Positions 39,201-49,721 of a DNA stretch of 64,000 nucleotides are shown one piece after another. The notes beneath the pieces were generated by a model that did no database searches, was not told where the DNA came from, and was given only the letters and a program-made list of their open reading frames with translations. Each line of letters opens with the position of its first letter. The first letter of the stretch is position 1. The position numbers and the translations under genes were made by a program. The stretch lies in the NCBI GenBank assembly GCA_963575745.1, contig CAUYUJ010014755.1, positions 5,663 through 69,662 of the forward strand, in the 5' to 3' direction. Source of the DNA: Prorocentrum cordatum. Its lineage: Eukaryota; Sar; Dinophyceae; Prorocentrales; Prorocentraceae.

Positions 39201-39829
39201 TCGTGAAGTCCCTGGAGGTCCCTTGGGGCCCCTGGAAGCCTCCTCAGGCCTCCTGAGCGGCACTTAAAGCGCGAAGAACCCATGAGAACAAAAATTGTTT
39301 GAGGAGGTCGACTCACGACATCTGGCATTCAGTCCCCTTTTATCTCCAGGGTGGCAGTCAATGGGCCACCTTGGGAAATCTAGAAGTCGGACGAGGGGAT
39401 CACTTGATTGGGAACTGCACCCCTAAAACCTGATGGCGGAGGGGGAAGGAGGGGGACGAGAAGGATTAGGAGGATGTTCCCGAGCAGGAGCACCTGAACG
39501 TAGCAGTGCGGCGGTTGTCCCAACTCGGACGCGTGGACATCGGTGGCCTTCTTGGTTTCGACCAGCATCCAGACAGCCTCGAGCGCCCCTCTGCCGCGTG
39601 CGTGCACCACAGGGCCACGGCGCGCTATCGCATCGAGAGCCAGGATGAGGACCACGGCTACTACTACCGGCCTGCGTGGAAGGACCGCTGGGACCAGATT
39701 CGCAGGGGCCGCTCGGAGCATGAAGACAACGAGGCGTCCGCCTTCCTGCTGGGCAGAGCCGACAGCAGAGTCGCCGGCTCGATGTGCAAGTGCCAGAGCG
39801 GTGGCTCGGGGGATCTGAACTACCAGTGA
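36259..39829 (+). CDS. Secreted EF-hand and von Willebrand D-like protein, five exons
   Basis: Proposed exons: 36259-36746, 37296-37370, 37587-38505, 38643-38771 and 39488-39829. Together they give 1,953 coding bases and 650 residues with every junction in frame. Residues 1-18 look like a signal peptide (MNTVLLIATSLLRAAAA). A Pro/Thr-rich linker follows. Two canonical EF-hand loops lie at residues 71-82 (DLNNDSCLSQDE) and 105-116 (DSDEDGCINYTE). Cys-rich segments (ECTPCPAGFVDLNCG, GCVCACGDVLCSS) come next. From about residue 365 there is a vWD-like domain, GDPHLVNLQGEHFDINHEG. The C-terminal 157 residues come from exons 4-5 (MFTLSLRNRKSAHAA, LGFDQHPDSLERPSA). It is probably a calcium-binding extracellular or vesicular protein. 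The intact frame across four introns suggests a living host gene. Confidence 0.8.
36747..37295 (+). other. Intron 1 of the EF-hand/vWD gene, GC-AG, with inverted repeat
   Basis: 549 bases. CGCAGGCG stands at both junctions, so the cut could slide; a GC donor and AG acceptor keep the frame (VR-RRALECTPC). Two arms, 36822-36858 (GTCGAAGTAGATGAGATCGC) and 36948-36984 (ending CATCTACTTCGAC), are imperfect inverted copies, as in an inverted-repeat introner. Confidence 0.7.
37371..37586 (+). other. Intron 2 of the EF-hand/vWD gene, GT-AG, with inverted repeat
   Basis: 216 bases, phase 2, with the acceptor after TTTCTTCCTCTACTAG. It contains imperfect inverted arms: about 37416-37470 (GCGCGGATTTCTTGG) and 37505-37556 (CCAAGCAATCCGTGCGG). 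Joining gives GDDCVDI-SDCARN. Confidence 0.65.
38506..38642 (+). other. Intron 3 of the EF-hand/vWD gene, GT-AG
   Basis: 137 bases, phase 0 (GARGNW before it, ATWSPKKRTA after it), pyrimidine-rich. No internal inverted repeat noticed. Confidence 0.65.
38772..39487 (+). other. Intron 4 of the EF-hand/vWD gene, GA-AG, flanked by a 15-bp direct repeat
   Basis: GAGCAGGAGCACCTG stands exactly at both ends (38766-38780 and 39482-39496). A 716-base piece can thus be removed in any register with the same product, LPEQEHLNVAVRRL. With an AG acceptor the donor is GA. Inside are two imperfect tandem copies of about 80 bases (near 38938 and 39017). Confidence 0.7.
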
Positions 39830-40746
39830 TGCTCCCAGAGGGAGGATTTCCGTATCCTTATTAGCCCATTCTTCTGCGAGTCGTTTCTGGAAGTAAGATG
39901 AAGCAGCATTGGTAATACAAGGGGGATGATACTGGTGAGCCTTTGACGTGACGCCGCGGTGGAGAGGACGTTGTGAGGAAGTTCGCCTGAAGTTGTGCCA
40001 GGATGCGCCATCGGGTGCCCCGCCCGCTTCCCTGAGCGCCCTGTCAGGAAGGCACCCTCGGGGGCCTCTCTCCCCAGCGCGCCAGCGAAGAGCTCCCGTG
40101 CGAAACCGCCAGTTCGGGATTCGCCAGGAAGGCACGAGCGTGGGCCTGGCTCCCTCACGCACCAAGGGCCCTCGGGGGCGATCTGGCGAAGACCTCCCAG
40201 CGAAACCTCCGGTTCTGGATTCGTCCGGTTCTCCCCCGCGAGGTGGAGGCGTGGTCGGGGATCGGGGCTGGGTCCCGGCGGGGAATTGTCTGGTGGGTGG
40301 TCCCTCGGGGGCGGCAAAGAGGGGGGTGAGGACTGGGGGGGGGTGGATAATCATGGCGGGGGCCATGATATTTCCCCAGATTTCATGACTCCTCTTCTTA
40401 ATTCATTACGTCCCTGGCCCCCCCGCTGGGCCGCGCACATGCCGCCGGTCATGATTTGCACCCCCCTCTCTTGGACACCCCCCTCTTGGCCGCTCCCGAG
40501 GTCCCGGGACCGGAGGTCCCAGAGGGTGGGGGTGTTGGGCGAGGTGGAGGCGCGGTGGGTACGTATTCAGGCTCGGATTGTCGGGACAGGGGTCCCCACA
40601 GCAGAAGTCCCAGAGAGTTGAGGGGTCGGGCGAGGTGCAGTCGTTGTGGGCGGTCGGATCGGCTCCGGGCGAGGACTTGTCGGGTGGGGGTTCTGAAGAA
40701 TATAAGTTTTCGAGGGTGTGGGTGCCTGACGCCTGGGGCTCAAAAT
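39830..40746 (+). other. Region without a recognised gene, with a short tandem duplication
   Basis: It includes the 3' flank of the EF-hand/vWD gene. Segments at about 40044-40119 and 40166-40229 are similar copies (CCCTCGGGGGC, then GCGAAACC, then GGATTCG). 40460-40640 is G-rich. No credible ORF. Confidence 0.45.
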
Positions 40747-40985
40747 TATCAACAGCACAGTCTGAACTTGTCGAAGTCCTTTCACGCGAAGTAAGGAACA
40801 AACATAACAAAATTAATGAAATAAGATGGATCGATAATAATCGCTCGCTCGTAGTTTGGTTTACTCAGTCACGGGGGTCTCAGTAACATTCGGTGCAACA
40901 CAGCAACGGGTGCGCGATCGTGTCGCAACATGTTGTCGCAACTCTCTTGCTACATTGGAACGGATCTGTGCCATGGACACGGGAC
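40747..40985 (-). repeat. 3' LTR (diverged)
   Basis: Aligns with 49487-49721: both contain GTAACATTCG, the context CTCTTGCTACATT and GTGCCAT. The inner limit is uncertain because similarity fades after GACACGG. Confidence 0.6.
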
Positions 40986-41206
40986 CACCAGGGAAAGGAT
41001 TTCGACCCCGTCTCTCCAGAAGAATCAGAGACGTCACGTCTGTCTCAGATCTCGGAAACAATGTGAACTACGGAATGCATGCCGCCATTCTGACATGAAC
41101 GAAATGACATTCGCAAGCAACGCAAACGAATAAGCATGCCTGCCAGCCTCGTAGTCACCGTCTGCGTTCACCCTCAGCTCGATTTCATGCTTCAGCACTC
41201 CTGAAC

Positions 41207-41644
41207 TCATTGGTAATCGTCACAGTCTGCTGACGATCGCACAAGTACTGGAACCTCGGGTTGGTGAGGTCGCGCCTGTAGGTACTGACTCTGAGTTCTC
41301 GCCGTTCTCAACATCTTCGAAGGCCTGGCGGGTGCATCCACCTCGTCGTTCCTACGGCCGCCCATCTTCTTACGCCTGCAGTCCTCGACTTCTTGGTGCA
41401 ATCTCTCGCTTTCGTTTCGTTAGTCGTCTACCTCCTGCATTAGCATCCAGCACACACCTGCCACTGCACAACAGTACCCTGTCAGCGTGATCATAACGGT
41501 TAGCAGCACCACTACGAGCCAACGGAAATCCGGCGTCGCCGGGCACGTCATCTCTTGCCCGCTCGCGCCTCTGGCATCCTCCGCCACAGCCTTTGCTCTC
41601 GCCAACCTATTGGTCGTCCTGGTACCGCTGCTCGTAGCCCGCAC
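41207..41644 (-). pseudogene. Copia C-terminal tail with a membrane segment
   Basis: Reading on the minus strand, a hydrophobic stretch of about 23 residues (WLVVVLLTVMITLTGYCC and on) is followed after one stop by a charged tail with CRRKKMGGRRNDEVD. It lies between RNase H and the 3' LTR. Confidence 0.45.
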
Positions 41645-41759
41645 CAGCTCCCTCAGCTGCTCAGCGTCCTCGCTGTCCTCCTATGCGTCAGCCTCGATCG
41701 CGTTCGCCTCATCGAAGTCTGTGGCCGCCTCGTTGAGCTTGAATGTCGGATCGTACATC

Positions 41760-42434
41760 AGCGCGTGGGTGCTCCTCCTCAATTTCCAAGATCTTCTTCC
41801 TCACTTGCAATTGTGTGAGTCCGTCCACCATCTGCTGGAACGTGTTTATCCAGCGCCATGTACCGTTGAACTCCTGCATCTTCTCGTTCGCCTGCATGAC
41901 CTCGATGCCAGTCGGTCGTTCGATAAGTCCTCCTGCTGCCGCCTGGGAGTTGGTTGCGTCGTACAACGCCTTGAAGGCTCCTTCCAAACACCTCCGCCAT
42001 CTCCGATCCCACGAACTGCAAATTAGGGAACAGCGTCGTCGTCGTCGTCGTCGTCCTGACGAACACCAGTGCGTCAACCGTGTTCGCCGCTTCTGGGGCT
42101 TCCCCTGCCAGGGATCTTCGACAGATCCGTACAAGTCTCTTGCTTGCCCAGTTTAAGATCACCATATGCGTCGCCTGCCCGTCGTCGATCCGGTCGTCCT
42201 CGGTCGCGGATATGATATAGCTTCCTTGGTTCTCTCCAGTTGGTCTTGTGACCCCGATGCGTCCCACTTGGACGCGTATCGTGTGCGTATTCCGACGTCG
42301 CCCCTCGCCTTCAGGAATCGCAGCGCCTTGTTGGCTTCCAGCAAACTGTTCACGGTCGCCTTGCTCACGTCGCCTTCGGAACATAAGACCGTAGCCGCCG
42401 ACTGCACCATACACTGCGGCGTTGGCCATAGCAT
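41760..42434 (-). pseudogene. Copia RNase H region
   Basis: Two overlapping frames together give KATVNSLLEANKALRFLK and QGSYIISATEDDR, then LNWASKRLVRICRRSLAGE with NTVDALVFVR. These follow the usual end of copia RT and its RNase H. Frameshifted. Confidence 0.6.
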
Positions 42435-42476
42435 AGGGCCGTTGAGTCCGCGTGGCTGGCTGATCTCCTTTGGGTA

Positions 42477-43468
42477 TCAGAGGTCGTTAGGATATGCTCG
42501 GCTTTCCTTCTGGCTGCTGATCAGCTTGACTTTGTGCATGTACGTCTCCGCCTTGACTTCTATCTCGTTCCTGGAGTTCGTCTGTATGTTCTCCATGCCG
42601 TACAAGAGAATGTTGTGCGAAAATTTCCACTCGCCGAACCTGTACCGCTGGTTGTGCGTCTGCACTCTGTCCAGGGGCGTGCCGCGGTAGGTCTGCTTGT
42701 CGGTCAAGTCGCTCTGGCTCTCAAGGTTCTCGCCACCGCCGATGAAGGCGTCCACGTGTAGACCCAGCACGCCGTCCAGCACGTAGTGGTTGCTGTCGTC
42801 CGCTTCTCAGACCAGGCACGGGTCGTCGTCCTTCATCTCGATGCTTTGTCCATCATGTGCTGTAGAAAAGCATTATCTCGATCGCAGCCTCTCTGATCGT
42901 CTGATTTCACTGCCTCGGCGCTCGCACGTCACCGAACGAGGGCTTCAATACCTGAGTAATCTCGCCGTCCTGCAATCCCATCATCTTTGCCAGGCGTCGC
43001 CGTATGTCTTTCGTAGGCCTGCTGAATATCCGCAGGCCTTCTTCTCGAATGTCCTTGGACTGGAGGAACGCGCTCTTGACGTCCGCCGCTAACATCTTCC
43101 AAGGACCCCTGGGACAAGATGAGCAAGATGAGATGCCTCGTCAGCGTCGGCCTCAACTTCTCGACCTTCGTGCTGGTCACCTCGTCTAGATGGAGTTCCT
43201 GTAAGATCAACCTCGCGTTTACCTCGCGAGCGCCGGCCTTCATCTTCCACTCGAGCAGGATCCTCATCGGACACACCACTCCTGCATCCACTGACTCCTC
43301 CTTGACAGCTTGTCTCGCCTGGTTCTCGATCCAGGGCACGAGTGCCTTCGTCATCGCCTGATCCAACTGCCTCCTCTCGTCGTGTGTCAACCTGGCCTCC
43401 ACGATTGCGTTCCTCTTCGCCGCGTGCGTCAGGCAGACCGTGTCTTCGTCCTCGTGCAGCAGCAGCAA
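42477..43468 (-). pseudogene. Copia reverse transcriptase, broken
   Basis: Pieces read AMTKALVPWIENQA, KAGAREVNARLIL, RPTLTRHLILLIL, DVKSAFLQSKDIRE and, in the active-site region, LHVDAFIGGGEN (42739-42770). The second Asp of the expected V-D-D is Ala. FGEWKFSHNILLYGMENIQT follows. At least two frame changes. Confidence 0.65.
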
Positions 43469-43534
43469 CTCGTCGCTGCCGTTGTCGCCTCGCCTGCGCT
43501 CGTCGGCATCTCCAGAGGTGTGGACCTCGGCCGC

Positions 43535-43983
43535 TTAGCCAACGGTCGCAATCCGCCCAACCTTCTGGCCGTTAACGCTCTCCAGCAGTTCATCTCGTGA
43601 GTCTTCCGCTGTACGTTTCTCTCCGGTGTTGGTTGCCTCTTGTTGCTCGGTGGTCTCCACGTTTGTGGAGGCCCGTATTTGGCTTTCTGGCTTTGGTGGT
43701 GCCGTTTGCTCCTGATGGACCGTCTCAGCTCCCGATGGCGCATGCTGTTCATGCCCCTCGTCTCTTGGGACGTCACGCTCCGGAGGCACTTTTGGATCTC
43801 CATGCACGTCTGGTTCCTCGGTCTTAATATCCGCGTTGCCGCTCTGGTCGCACACCTGGCGCATCTCGTTGCCGTTCGGTTCATCCACCTTGCCGTCGTG
43901 TCGAGGCCGTGGGTGTCCACGTCCATGCCGTCAGGGATTTGATCGTCCTCGTAGTCATCTGATCCGCACATCGGCTCGCCCAC
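43535..43983 (-). pseudogene. Copia integrase-RT linker
   Basis: Charged, low-complexity stretch between integrase and RT (e.g. DVHGDPKVPPERD in one frame). It has no conserved motif. Confidence 0.35.
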
Positions 43984-44123
43984 TTAGTCCTTGTTCTTGA
44001 TCGATCCGCTGATACATATCACCGAGTGCTTGAGCTTGTCCGGGTCGTCTGCGTGCTCGACTGGCGCCACAATGGCGGGCCCATTCAGTAGTTCTTGATG
44101 CCGCGCCTCCAGAAGTGCACGCA

Positions 44124-45190
44124 CTAGCCGATTTGGAGCACCCTCGAGAGGGACCGGTTCCTTGCTGCCAACGCCTCTCGCATTGCGTGCGCCACGTTGG
44201 CCGCCTGGAATGCCGTTCCAGCATCCCTCCTGCGCTCTAGGTGCTTGTAGAACTCCTCGTCGTGCTCGCCCAGGTCGCCCGTCGTGGTGGCTTCGTCCGC
44301 TAGGCCGCCCAGATTGCGGGGCTGCCGACCCTGCGCTCGCTGAGCAGGTGTGAAGCCCTTCACGTTGCGCAGCCTGTTCCTCGTATCCTGCGTTATGCGC
44401 ACCGTAATCTTCAGGCTGTCGTCCGGGTGGTCCGTGTAATCTGTAGCAGCTTGCTCGTGTCGCACGTGGTGATTTCTCTCCTAGATGCCGAGCTTGTGGT
44501 GCGCATCAATTGGTATCAGCTGCAGCTTGATTTGCCGACTCTCGCACCACTCGCCGAAGTCCTCTCTCACATGAGCTCCACTGGGATCTGCTCGCATCGT
44601 CGTCGGTGACCCGGTCCACTGAATCCAGTGTTTCTCGATTGCTTTGATCTCGGCATTGGCTTCCTCGGCGCTCATTACCACGTCCACCTCGTGCCTCGAC
44701 CTCTCGTCCATGATGGTGAAGGTCATCTTGCGCTTGTCTTTCCACAGCACGGGGAAGGTTTCGATGTCGATCGTGTCGTTGAAGCCTCTGTCTCTCGGGA
44801 TGCGGGATACGGCCTCGGCCTCTTCAGGTGCGTCTTGCGCGTGTAGATCCTCGAGCAGCTGATGAGATGGTCCTCAGCGTTCATCTCCTTGAGCGCGGCA
44901 GCCAGCGCCTCGCTCGATGGACGTCCTATCTGGATATGTACCTTCTCGACCCACTTCACCTCTTCGATCGTAGACTTCTTGAGCAGGGCCTTCCACATCA
45001 TCCGGTACTCTGTCTTGTCGATGTCTTCCTGCGACATCTCCTCCATTGCGTAGCTGGACTCGTCATGCGGGTCCTTCACGATGCACATCGTTGCCTGCAA
45101 CGCCATCTTGCGATGGTAGTTCTCCACTCCTCTCATGTTGAGAGCTCCTTCTAGGTCGTACCGTACAGCTGCATCGCCTCCAAAGTCCAT
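44124..45190 (-). pseudogene. Copia integrase, broken
   Basis: The N-terminal part reads VHIQIGRPSSEALAAALKE, with DHLISCSRIYTRK as a degraded zinc-binding stretch. The core reads KMTFTIMDERSRHEVDVV, then TMRADPSGAHVREDFGEWC and LIPIDAHHKLGI. The next piece reads RKTHLKRPRP or EFYKHLERRRDAG. Stops and frameshifts separate the parts. Confidence 0.6.
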
Positions 45191-45442
45191 CGTGCATCTC
45201 CCTCTTGATGGTTCGCACGTTCGCAGGCTTCTTCATCGGTCCCAGCCGCCTGCCTTCAGAATCCATGGCTACCAATCCGTACGCGCACTGGTCCACTATC
45301 GTATCGTAGCCCGACACTTGCCAACGCGTCGATCTTCTGCGAAGTAGCGCACCGTGGGTGCTCGATATGCGCGTGCCGTTCGGATGCCTGTTTAGTCTCG
45401 TAGATTTCGCGGCTGAACAGTAGAAATTCCTTCGTCTGCTTG

Positions 45443-45826
45443 TCACGCTCGCGCCTGTGCGCTGCTGCTGGTAGTGTTCGTCCTAGCCTCGTTCACCGTG
45501 TTGATTGCAGACCGCAGAGTGCATGGCGGTGCTATCCACACCTCGGGCTTTTCCTTCTTCAGCTTGTAAATGAAAGCGGGCTGGTGAGCCGTCTTCCTGA
45601 AATCCCAGCCCGCCTCCAGTGTGAATTGTTCCACCTCGAAGTCGCCACGCTTCTGCACATATTGACATGCGCGGCCTTCCGCCACAAAGATCTCCCAGAA
45701 TTTGCGCTTGACTTGGGGCTTCTCGTCGAGGGTGCGGTTCACTAGCTTGAACCATTCTCGCAAGTGTTTCGCCTCGAAACCCATCATCTCCGCGTTCTCC
45801 TGTTCCTCGCCGTAGTTGCTCGTCAC
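45443..45826 (-). pseudogene. Copia region between protease and integrase
   Basis: REWFKLVNRTLDEK, KRKFWEIFVAEGRAC, then GDFEVEQFTLEAGWDFRKT and PEVWIAPPCTLRS. From memory, this pattern (F-x-L-x-x-G-W-D-F, then P-C-T-x-x-S) is seen in dinoflagellate copia polyproteins. The frame is intact over 127 residues. Confidence 0.5.
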
Positions 45827-45889
45827 GGTAGTCGTCTCTTTGTCGCTCGCTATTTGGTAATCACCGTCGGTGTCGGCATTTGTTGAGTT

Positions 45890-46348
45890 TTAGTCGTCGT
45901 TTGCCGCCAGCGCTTTCTCAGGGAAGCTCAACAGGTTGAGTATCATGAGGCCTTGCTCGTTCGTCTCGATGTCTGTCCGTTTGGACGGGTCCTCGTCTAG
46001 ATAGATCACCTTCCTAGTGCAACAGTCGATCATGCCCCACTCCTCCAAGCAGGGTCTCGCACCCAGCAGGGAACTCTTCCCGGGCACCAGGTACACTGTT
46101 ATCTTCCGTTTGTGTTTGCGCATTCATACCGGGAACGTTATTATCTGTTTGTTCGCCGACGTCTCGTCATTGCTGAACTTGAATGTTTTGTGGCACTTCT
46201 CTGTAGCGAGTTCCTTGGCCAGGCCTACAGGCGTGATCTTCTTTCTCCATTCTGACCAGTAGTCCAAGCCCATGACTGTTTCGTAGCTCCACTGTCGCAC
46301 ACTCCTTTTCCCGGAGCCAGGCTCGCCTCTTCTAACATCACGTCGCAC
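45890..46348 (-). pseudogene. Copia aspartic-protease-like region, broken
   Basis: KTFKFSNDETSANKQIITFPV is followed after a frame change by KITVYLVPGKSSLLGARPCL. This fits the second half of retroviral-type proteases (V-P-G...L-L-G-R). The first half with the catalytic D-T/S-G is not seen. Confidence 0.45.
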
Positions 46349-46714
46349 TATTCATCTTGCACGGTGCCTTTCTTGCTGTCATTCGGGATGTCGAACACCA
46401 TTTTTGCGACCTCGATACCTTCTCCGTCACGTCGTCTTTTCAACCTCGGTTCCTGCGATTGTGTAGCTCCTGATCTGGAAGTCTTGGACGTACCATCTGA
46501 ATGCCGCCCAGTATGCGCGCCCTTTCTGCTTCTATATGGTGTCCTGTCGCCGTATTTGCCTCTGATTTTCCCTTTGCTCGGGATCCCACATGTTCCCTAC
46601 CTAGGCTCTGCCTAGAAGGGTTCTTACTTTAGAGCTTAAAGGGGCCGGGCAGTGGAAAGCGCCCCGGGCGGTTCCCCCGGCATCCGCCCCGCGGTTCCCC
46701 CAGTTATGTCCCCC

Positions 46715-47145
46715 TTAGCGTTGCTTATCTCATCTTAGCTTAGCTTACTTCATCTTAGATTAGCTTAGCTTCAGCTTAGCTCAGGTTTATCTTAGCTTAG
46801 CTTACCTTCATCTTAGCTCCGCTGAGATTTAGCATAGCAGATCACAGCATAGCATAGCATAGCGCGTAGCATAGCATAGCGCAGCACATCATATCATAGC
46901 ATAGCCCAGCATAGCATAGCATAGCGCAGCATAGCATAGCATAGCGCAGCACTGCATAGCATAGCATAGCAGAGCGCAGCATAGCATAGCATAGCAGAAC
47001 ATAGCATAGCACAGCGCGGCATTACATAGCATAGCTTAGCATAGCATAGCATTGCATAGCGCAGCATATCATAGCATATCATAGCATATCATAGCATAGC
47101 ATAGCGCAGCATAGCATGGCATAGCATAGGGTAGCATAGCATAAC
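46715..47145. repeat. (ATAGC)n microsatellite
   Basis: TTAGC units (46715-46830) give way to ATAGCATAGC and ATAGCGCAGC units (46840-47145). It splits the copia element. Confidence 0.9.
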
Positions 47146-47189
47146 AACTAATGCTGCTTTCCTAGGGGCTCGAACTTCTAGGCAGGGTC

Positions 47190-47780
47190 GCACTGGGGTA
47201 ATTTTCGTCTTTCCGTTGCCTGTTCCTTTTGTAATATTCGATCTTGGTGGCCAACGTTCGTCGATCGAGACCACCACTGTGTATAATCATCTCGCCGTCG
47301 TCAACTCTCGCATATTTGCCCTCACACGTCCGTGTACAGTTGGCAAACGCTTCCTCCGTCGCCTCTGGGCTTGCTCGAGCTCCTCTGGGATGTTCTCATT
47401 ATCGTCGTACCACTCGGCATCGTCTCCGTAGTGGGCCTCTCCGTAGTCGTCGTGCGGGTGGTACTCATCATCATAGCCCTAACGCGTCGTCTTCCTCATT
47501 CTCGAAGTCCTCGGCCCTCGGCCCAGTACCCGTGCTCGTCATGTTTCTTGCTCTTGTAGGTCTTGTTCACGCGGTCGACGTCTTTCTTGTGTGCCACGCT
47601 GTCACCTCCAAGCATCGTCGTGGGAGCATTCGTCACGACTTTCACGCTCAGCTCGTTGTTGCACATCGCTTTCAGGTTGGGTGTCTTCAATTGCGGTACC
47701 CCGGCTCTCGTCATCAGGTGCCAGCTCGCCAGGAGGTCCGGTAGGTCGAGTCTTGCGTTGCGTACTTTGGATAATTATTC
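47190..47780 (-). pseudogene. Copia Gag-protease spacer, broken
   Basis: Minus-strand pieces (KAMCNNELSVKVVTNAPTTM and others) sit between Gag and the protease-like region. No zinc knuckle is recognisable. Confidence 0.3.
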
Positions 47781-47789
47781 AATCGCTTC

Positions 47790-48780
47790 GCTCACTCCGC
47801 CGGCCCGTATTGCATGATCGCTACTGCTTCGGCGCGGGCTCGGGGCCATTTCGGCGCCGCCTGAAGGAGGAAGATGAGGATGGGGAGGGGGAGGGGAGGA
47901 GGAGGAGAGGATGAGAAGGAACGGAGGAGGATGAAGATAAATATGAGGAGGAGGAGGAGGAGGAGGAGGAAGAGAAAAGGGCGGAGGAGGAAGCCTCTCG
48001 ACGGCATCTTGCGGCGCTCTTTGGGCCAAACAGGGCCGTCGTCCAGATGCTTTTTTGGGAGGCCCTGGGGTCTGTTGAGAGGCCGTTCGGGGGCGCCTGG
48101 GAGACATTTTTGAAGCCTTGTAGGGCCTCTTTTGAGCCTCCTTGGGGCCTCCTGGGGGGCCTCTTGGCGGCATCTTGGGCCATCTTGGGGGCCTCTTGGG
48201 GCCTCCTGGGGCCCTCTTGGGGCGGAAGTCTTGAGGTTTCGGTTCGTGGTCCCCATCTTGGGCCCCTCTTGGGGCCGTCTTGGGGCTCTCTTGGGCCGTC
48301 TTGGGCGTCTCTTGGGCCGTCTCGGGGCCCGTTTGGGCTCTCTGGGGGCCTTCTTGGGGGGCTCTTGAGCCGTCTTCGTGCGCTCTTGGGGGCCTCTTGG
48401 GCCGTCTCGGAGCATCAGAAAGCCGAAAATGCGACAAGGCCAAAATCCTTCCACAACCATAGCAAAATTGATGATTTTGGCCTCTCGGGGCGCTCTTGTG
48501 AGGCCTCTTGGAGGCCACTTGGAGCGTCTTGGCGGCTTCTTGGGCCGTCTTGGGATCATCTTCGGCGTCTTGGAGCGTCCTTTGGGCGTCTCGGGGGCCT
48601 CGTGGGCAATCTTGGGGGCCTCTTGGGGCCCTCTTGGCGCGCTCTGGGGGGCCTGAGAGGCCGTACCCAGGAGGAAAACCATCTCTGAGTAGACTTTCCC
48701 GGGACCTTCCCGGGCTGCGGTCGGGGTACTTTTCGCCGGGGGACCCCCAGGGGCCGCCCCGCGCGCCCGAACTAGAAGAA
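47790..48780. repeat. Inserted GGGGCCTCTTGG minisatellite and purine tract
   Basis: (GGA)n at 47866-48000, then GGGGCCTCTTGGGCC-type units at 48080-48660. It interrupts the copia element between Gag and the spacer. The 427-residue minus-strand ORF that crosses it is part Gag, part repeat. Confidence 0.8.
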
Positions 48781-48785
48781 TTGTG

Positions 48786-49480
48786 AACCAGTTACCGGAG
48801 ATCTTAGCACGCCTCTGGCCCGTTGGGCCGGCGAATTTCCCGTCCTTCAGCTCGTACGTGTTCAACGTCGTCTTGGGTAGCCCACTGAACTCGGAAGAAC
48901 GCCTCACACCTTCTGGCAGCTCCACCTCCTGGGTGTACCTACACAGCACGTCTAACTTTCCGAATATCTCGTCGAAGGTTTTCTCGGTGTCCATCCTCTC
49001 AAAGCTGATGCTCACGCAGGCGTCCCACGCGTCCCCCTGCAAGCTCTGCAGGAGTAGGTAGGCGCCCTCGCTCACGACTGGTGCACCACGCCGCTCATAG
49101 CCTCTGGAACACCGTCGCCCTCCGCCTGAAGTTCCAGTAGGTGTCGTACTTCAGATTTGTGGCCTCCGGACAGCATCTCGCGAGCCCAGCGTCGATCTCT
49201 GGAGTTGTGCCAACACCCGTCTTGTTCGCTTCTCTCGTCTGGTTCTGCTAGGTCGTTGGCGTCTTCTCCTGGCATAGCTGTCCTCGCCGCGTCCGCAGTC
49301 GCGCACGCAGCTGCATCTCCGCCGTCTCCGCCAGCAGGATCGGCTGGTGGTCCCAGAGGCCTGCCTCCGTTGTCTTTGCCCTTGCCGCCGCCAGGCTGGC
49401 GGCCGGGGCGCATCTCTCAGAAAGAATTCAGAGCGATACCACAGATTTCTTGCCGCGGATCCAGAACTACTTGGCTTCGC
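48786..49480 (-). pseudogene. Copia Gag, broken
   Basis: Minus strand: LLLQSLQGDAWDACVSISF, DEIFGKLDVLCRYTQEVELP and FSGLPKTTLNTYELKDGKF fit a copia-type capsid region. A Gly/Ala-rich N-terminal part (RPGRQPGGGKGKD) precedes it in another frame. Confidence 0.5.
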
Positions 49481-49487
49481 TACCAAT
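49473..49487 (-). other. Copia primer-binding site
   Basis: On the minus strand, directly inside the 5' LTR, ATTGGTAGCGAAGCC resembles the initiator-tRNA-Met type primer site of many copia elements (TGGTATCAGAGC). Three to four differences, as expected for an old copy. Confidence 0.45.
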
Positions 49488-49721
49488 GTTGGCAGCACAC
49501 TCTGGAACTGTCGAAATCCCTTCGCACAAAGTACGGAACAAGGCACACAACATGAAGGACACTTGATGAATCTATGAGAATCGTTCGTAGTCTTGTTGAC
49601 TCAGGGGCTCCCCAGTAACATTCGATATTAAACAGCAGCGGGCGCACGCTCGTGTCCCAACAGGCCGCCACAACACTCTTGCTACATTTGAACATGTGTG
49701 TGCCATTGACAAGGATAACGG
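49487..49721 (-). repeat. 5' LTR (diverged)
   Basis: Counterpart of 40747-40985. The outer limit is uncertain. Confidence 0.55.

Larger units (their letters stand above)
40747..49721 (-). mobile_element. Old Ty1/copia-type LTR retrotransposon
   Basis: Read on the minus strand the order is Gag, protease-like, integrase, reverse transcriptase, RNase H and a membrane tail, which is copia order. Diverged direct repeats bound it (40747-40985 and 49487-49721). A tRNA-Met-like primer site lies inside the 5' repeat. Frameshifts and stops break every domain. A (ATAGC)n microsatellite and a 1-kb minisatellite block are inserted in the 5' half. Clearly not active. Confidence 0.75.

Noticed and set aside
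46840-47145. Tandem array as a centromere or telomere repeat
   Set aside because: (ATAGC)n is a short local microsatellite inside a broken transposon; nothing ties it to chromosome structure.
47792-49075. 427-aa minus-strand ORF as one intact protein
   Set aside because: Only its first 95 or so residues resemble copia Gag; the rest translates the inserted GGCCTCTTGG minisatellite.
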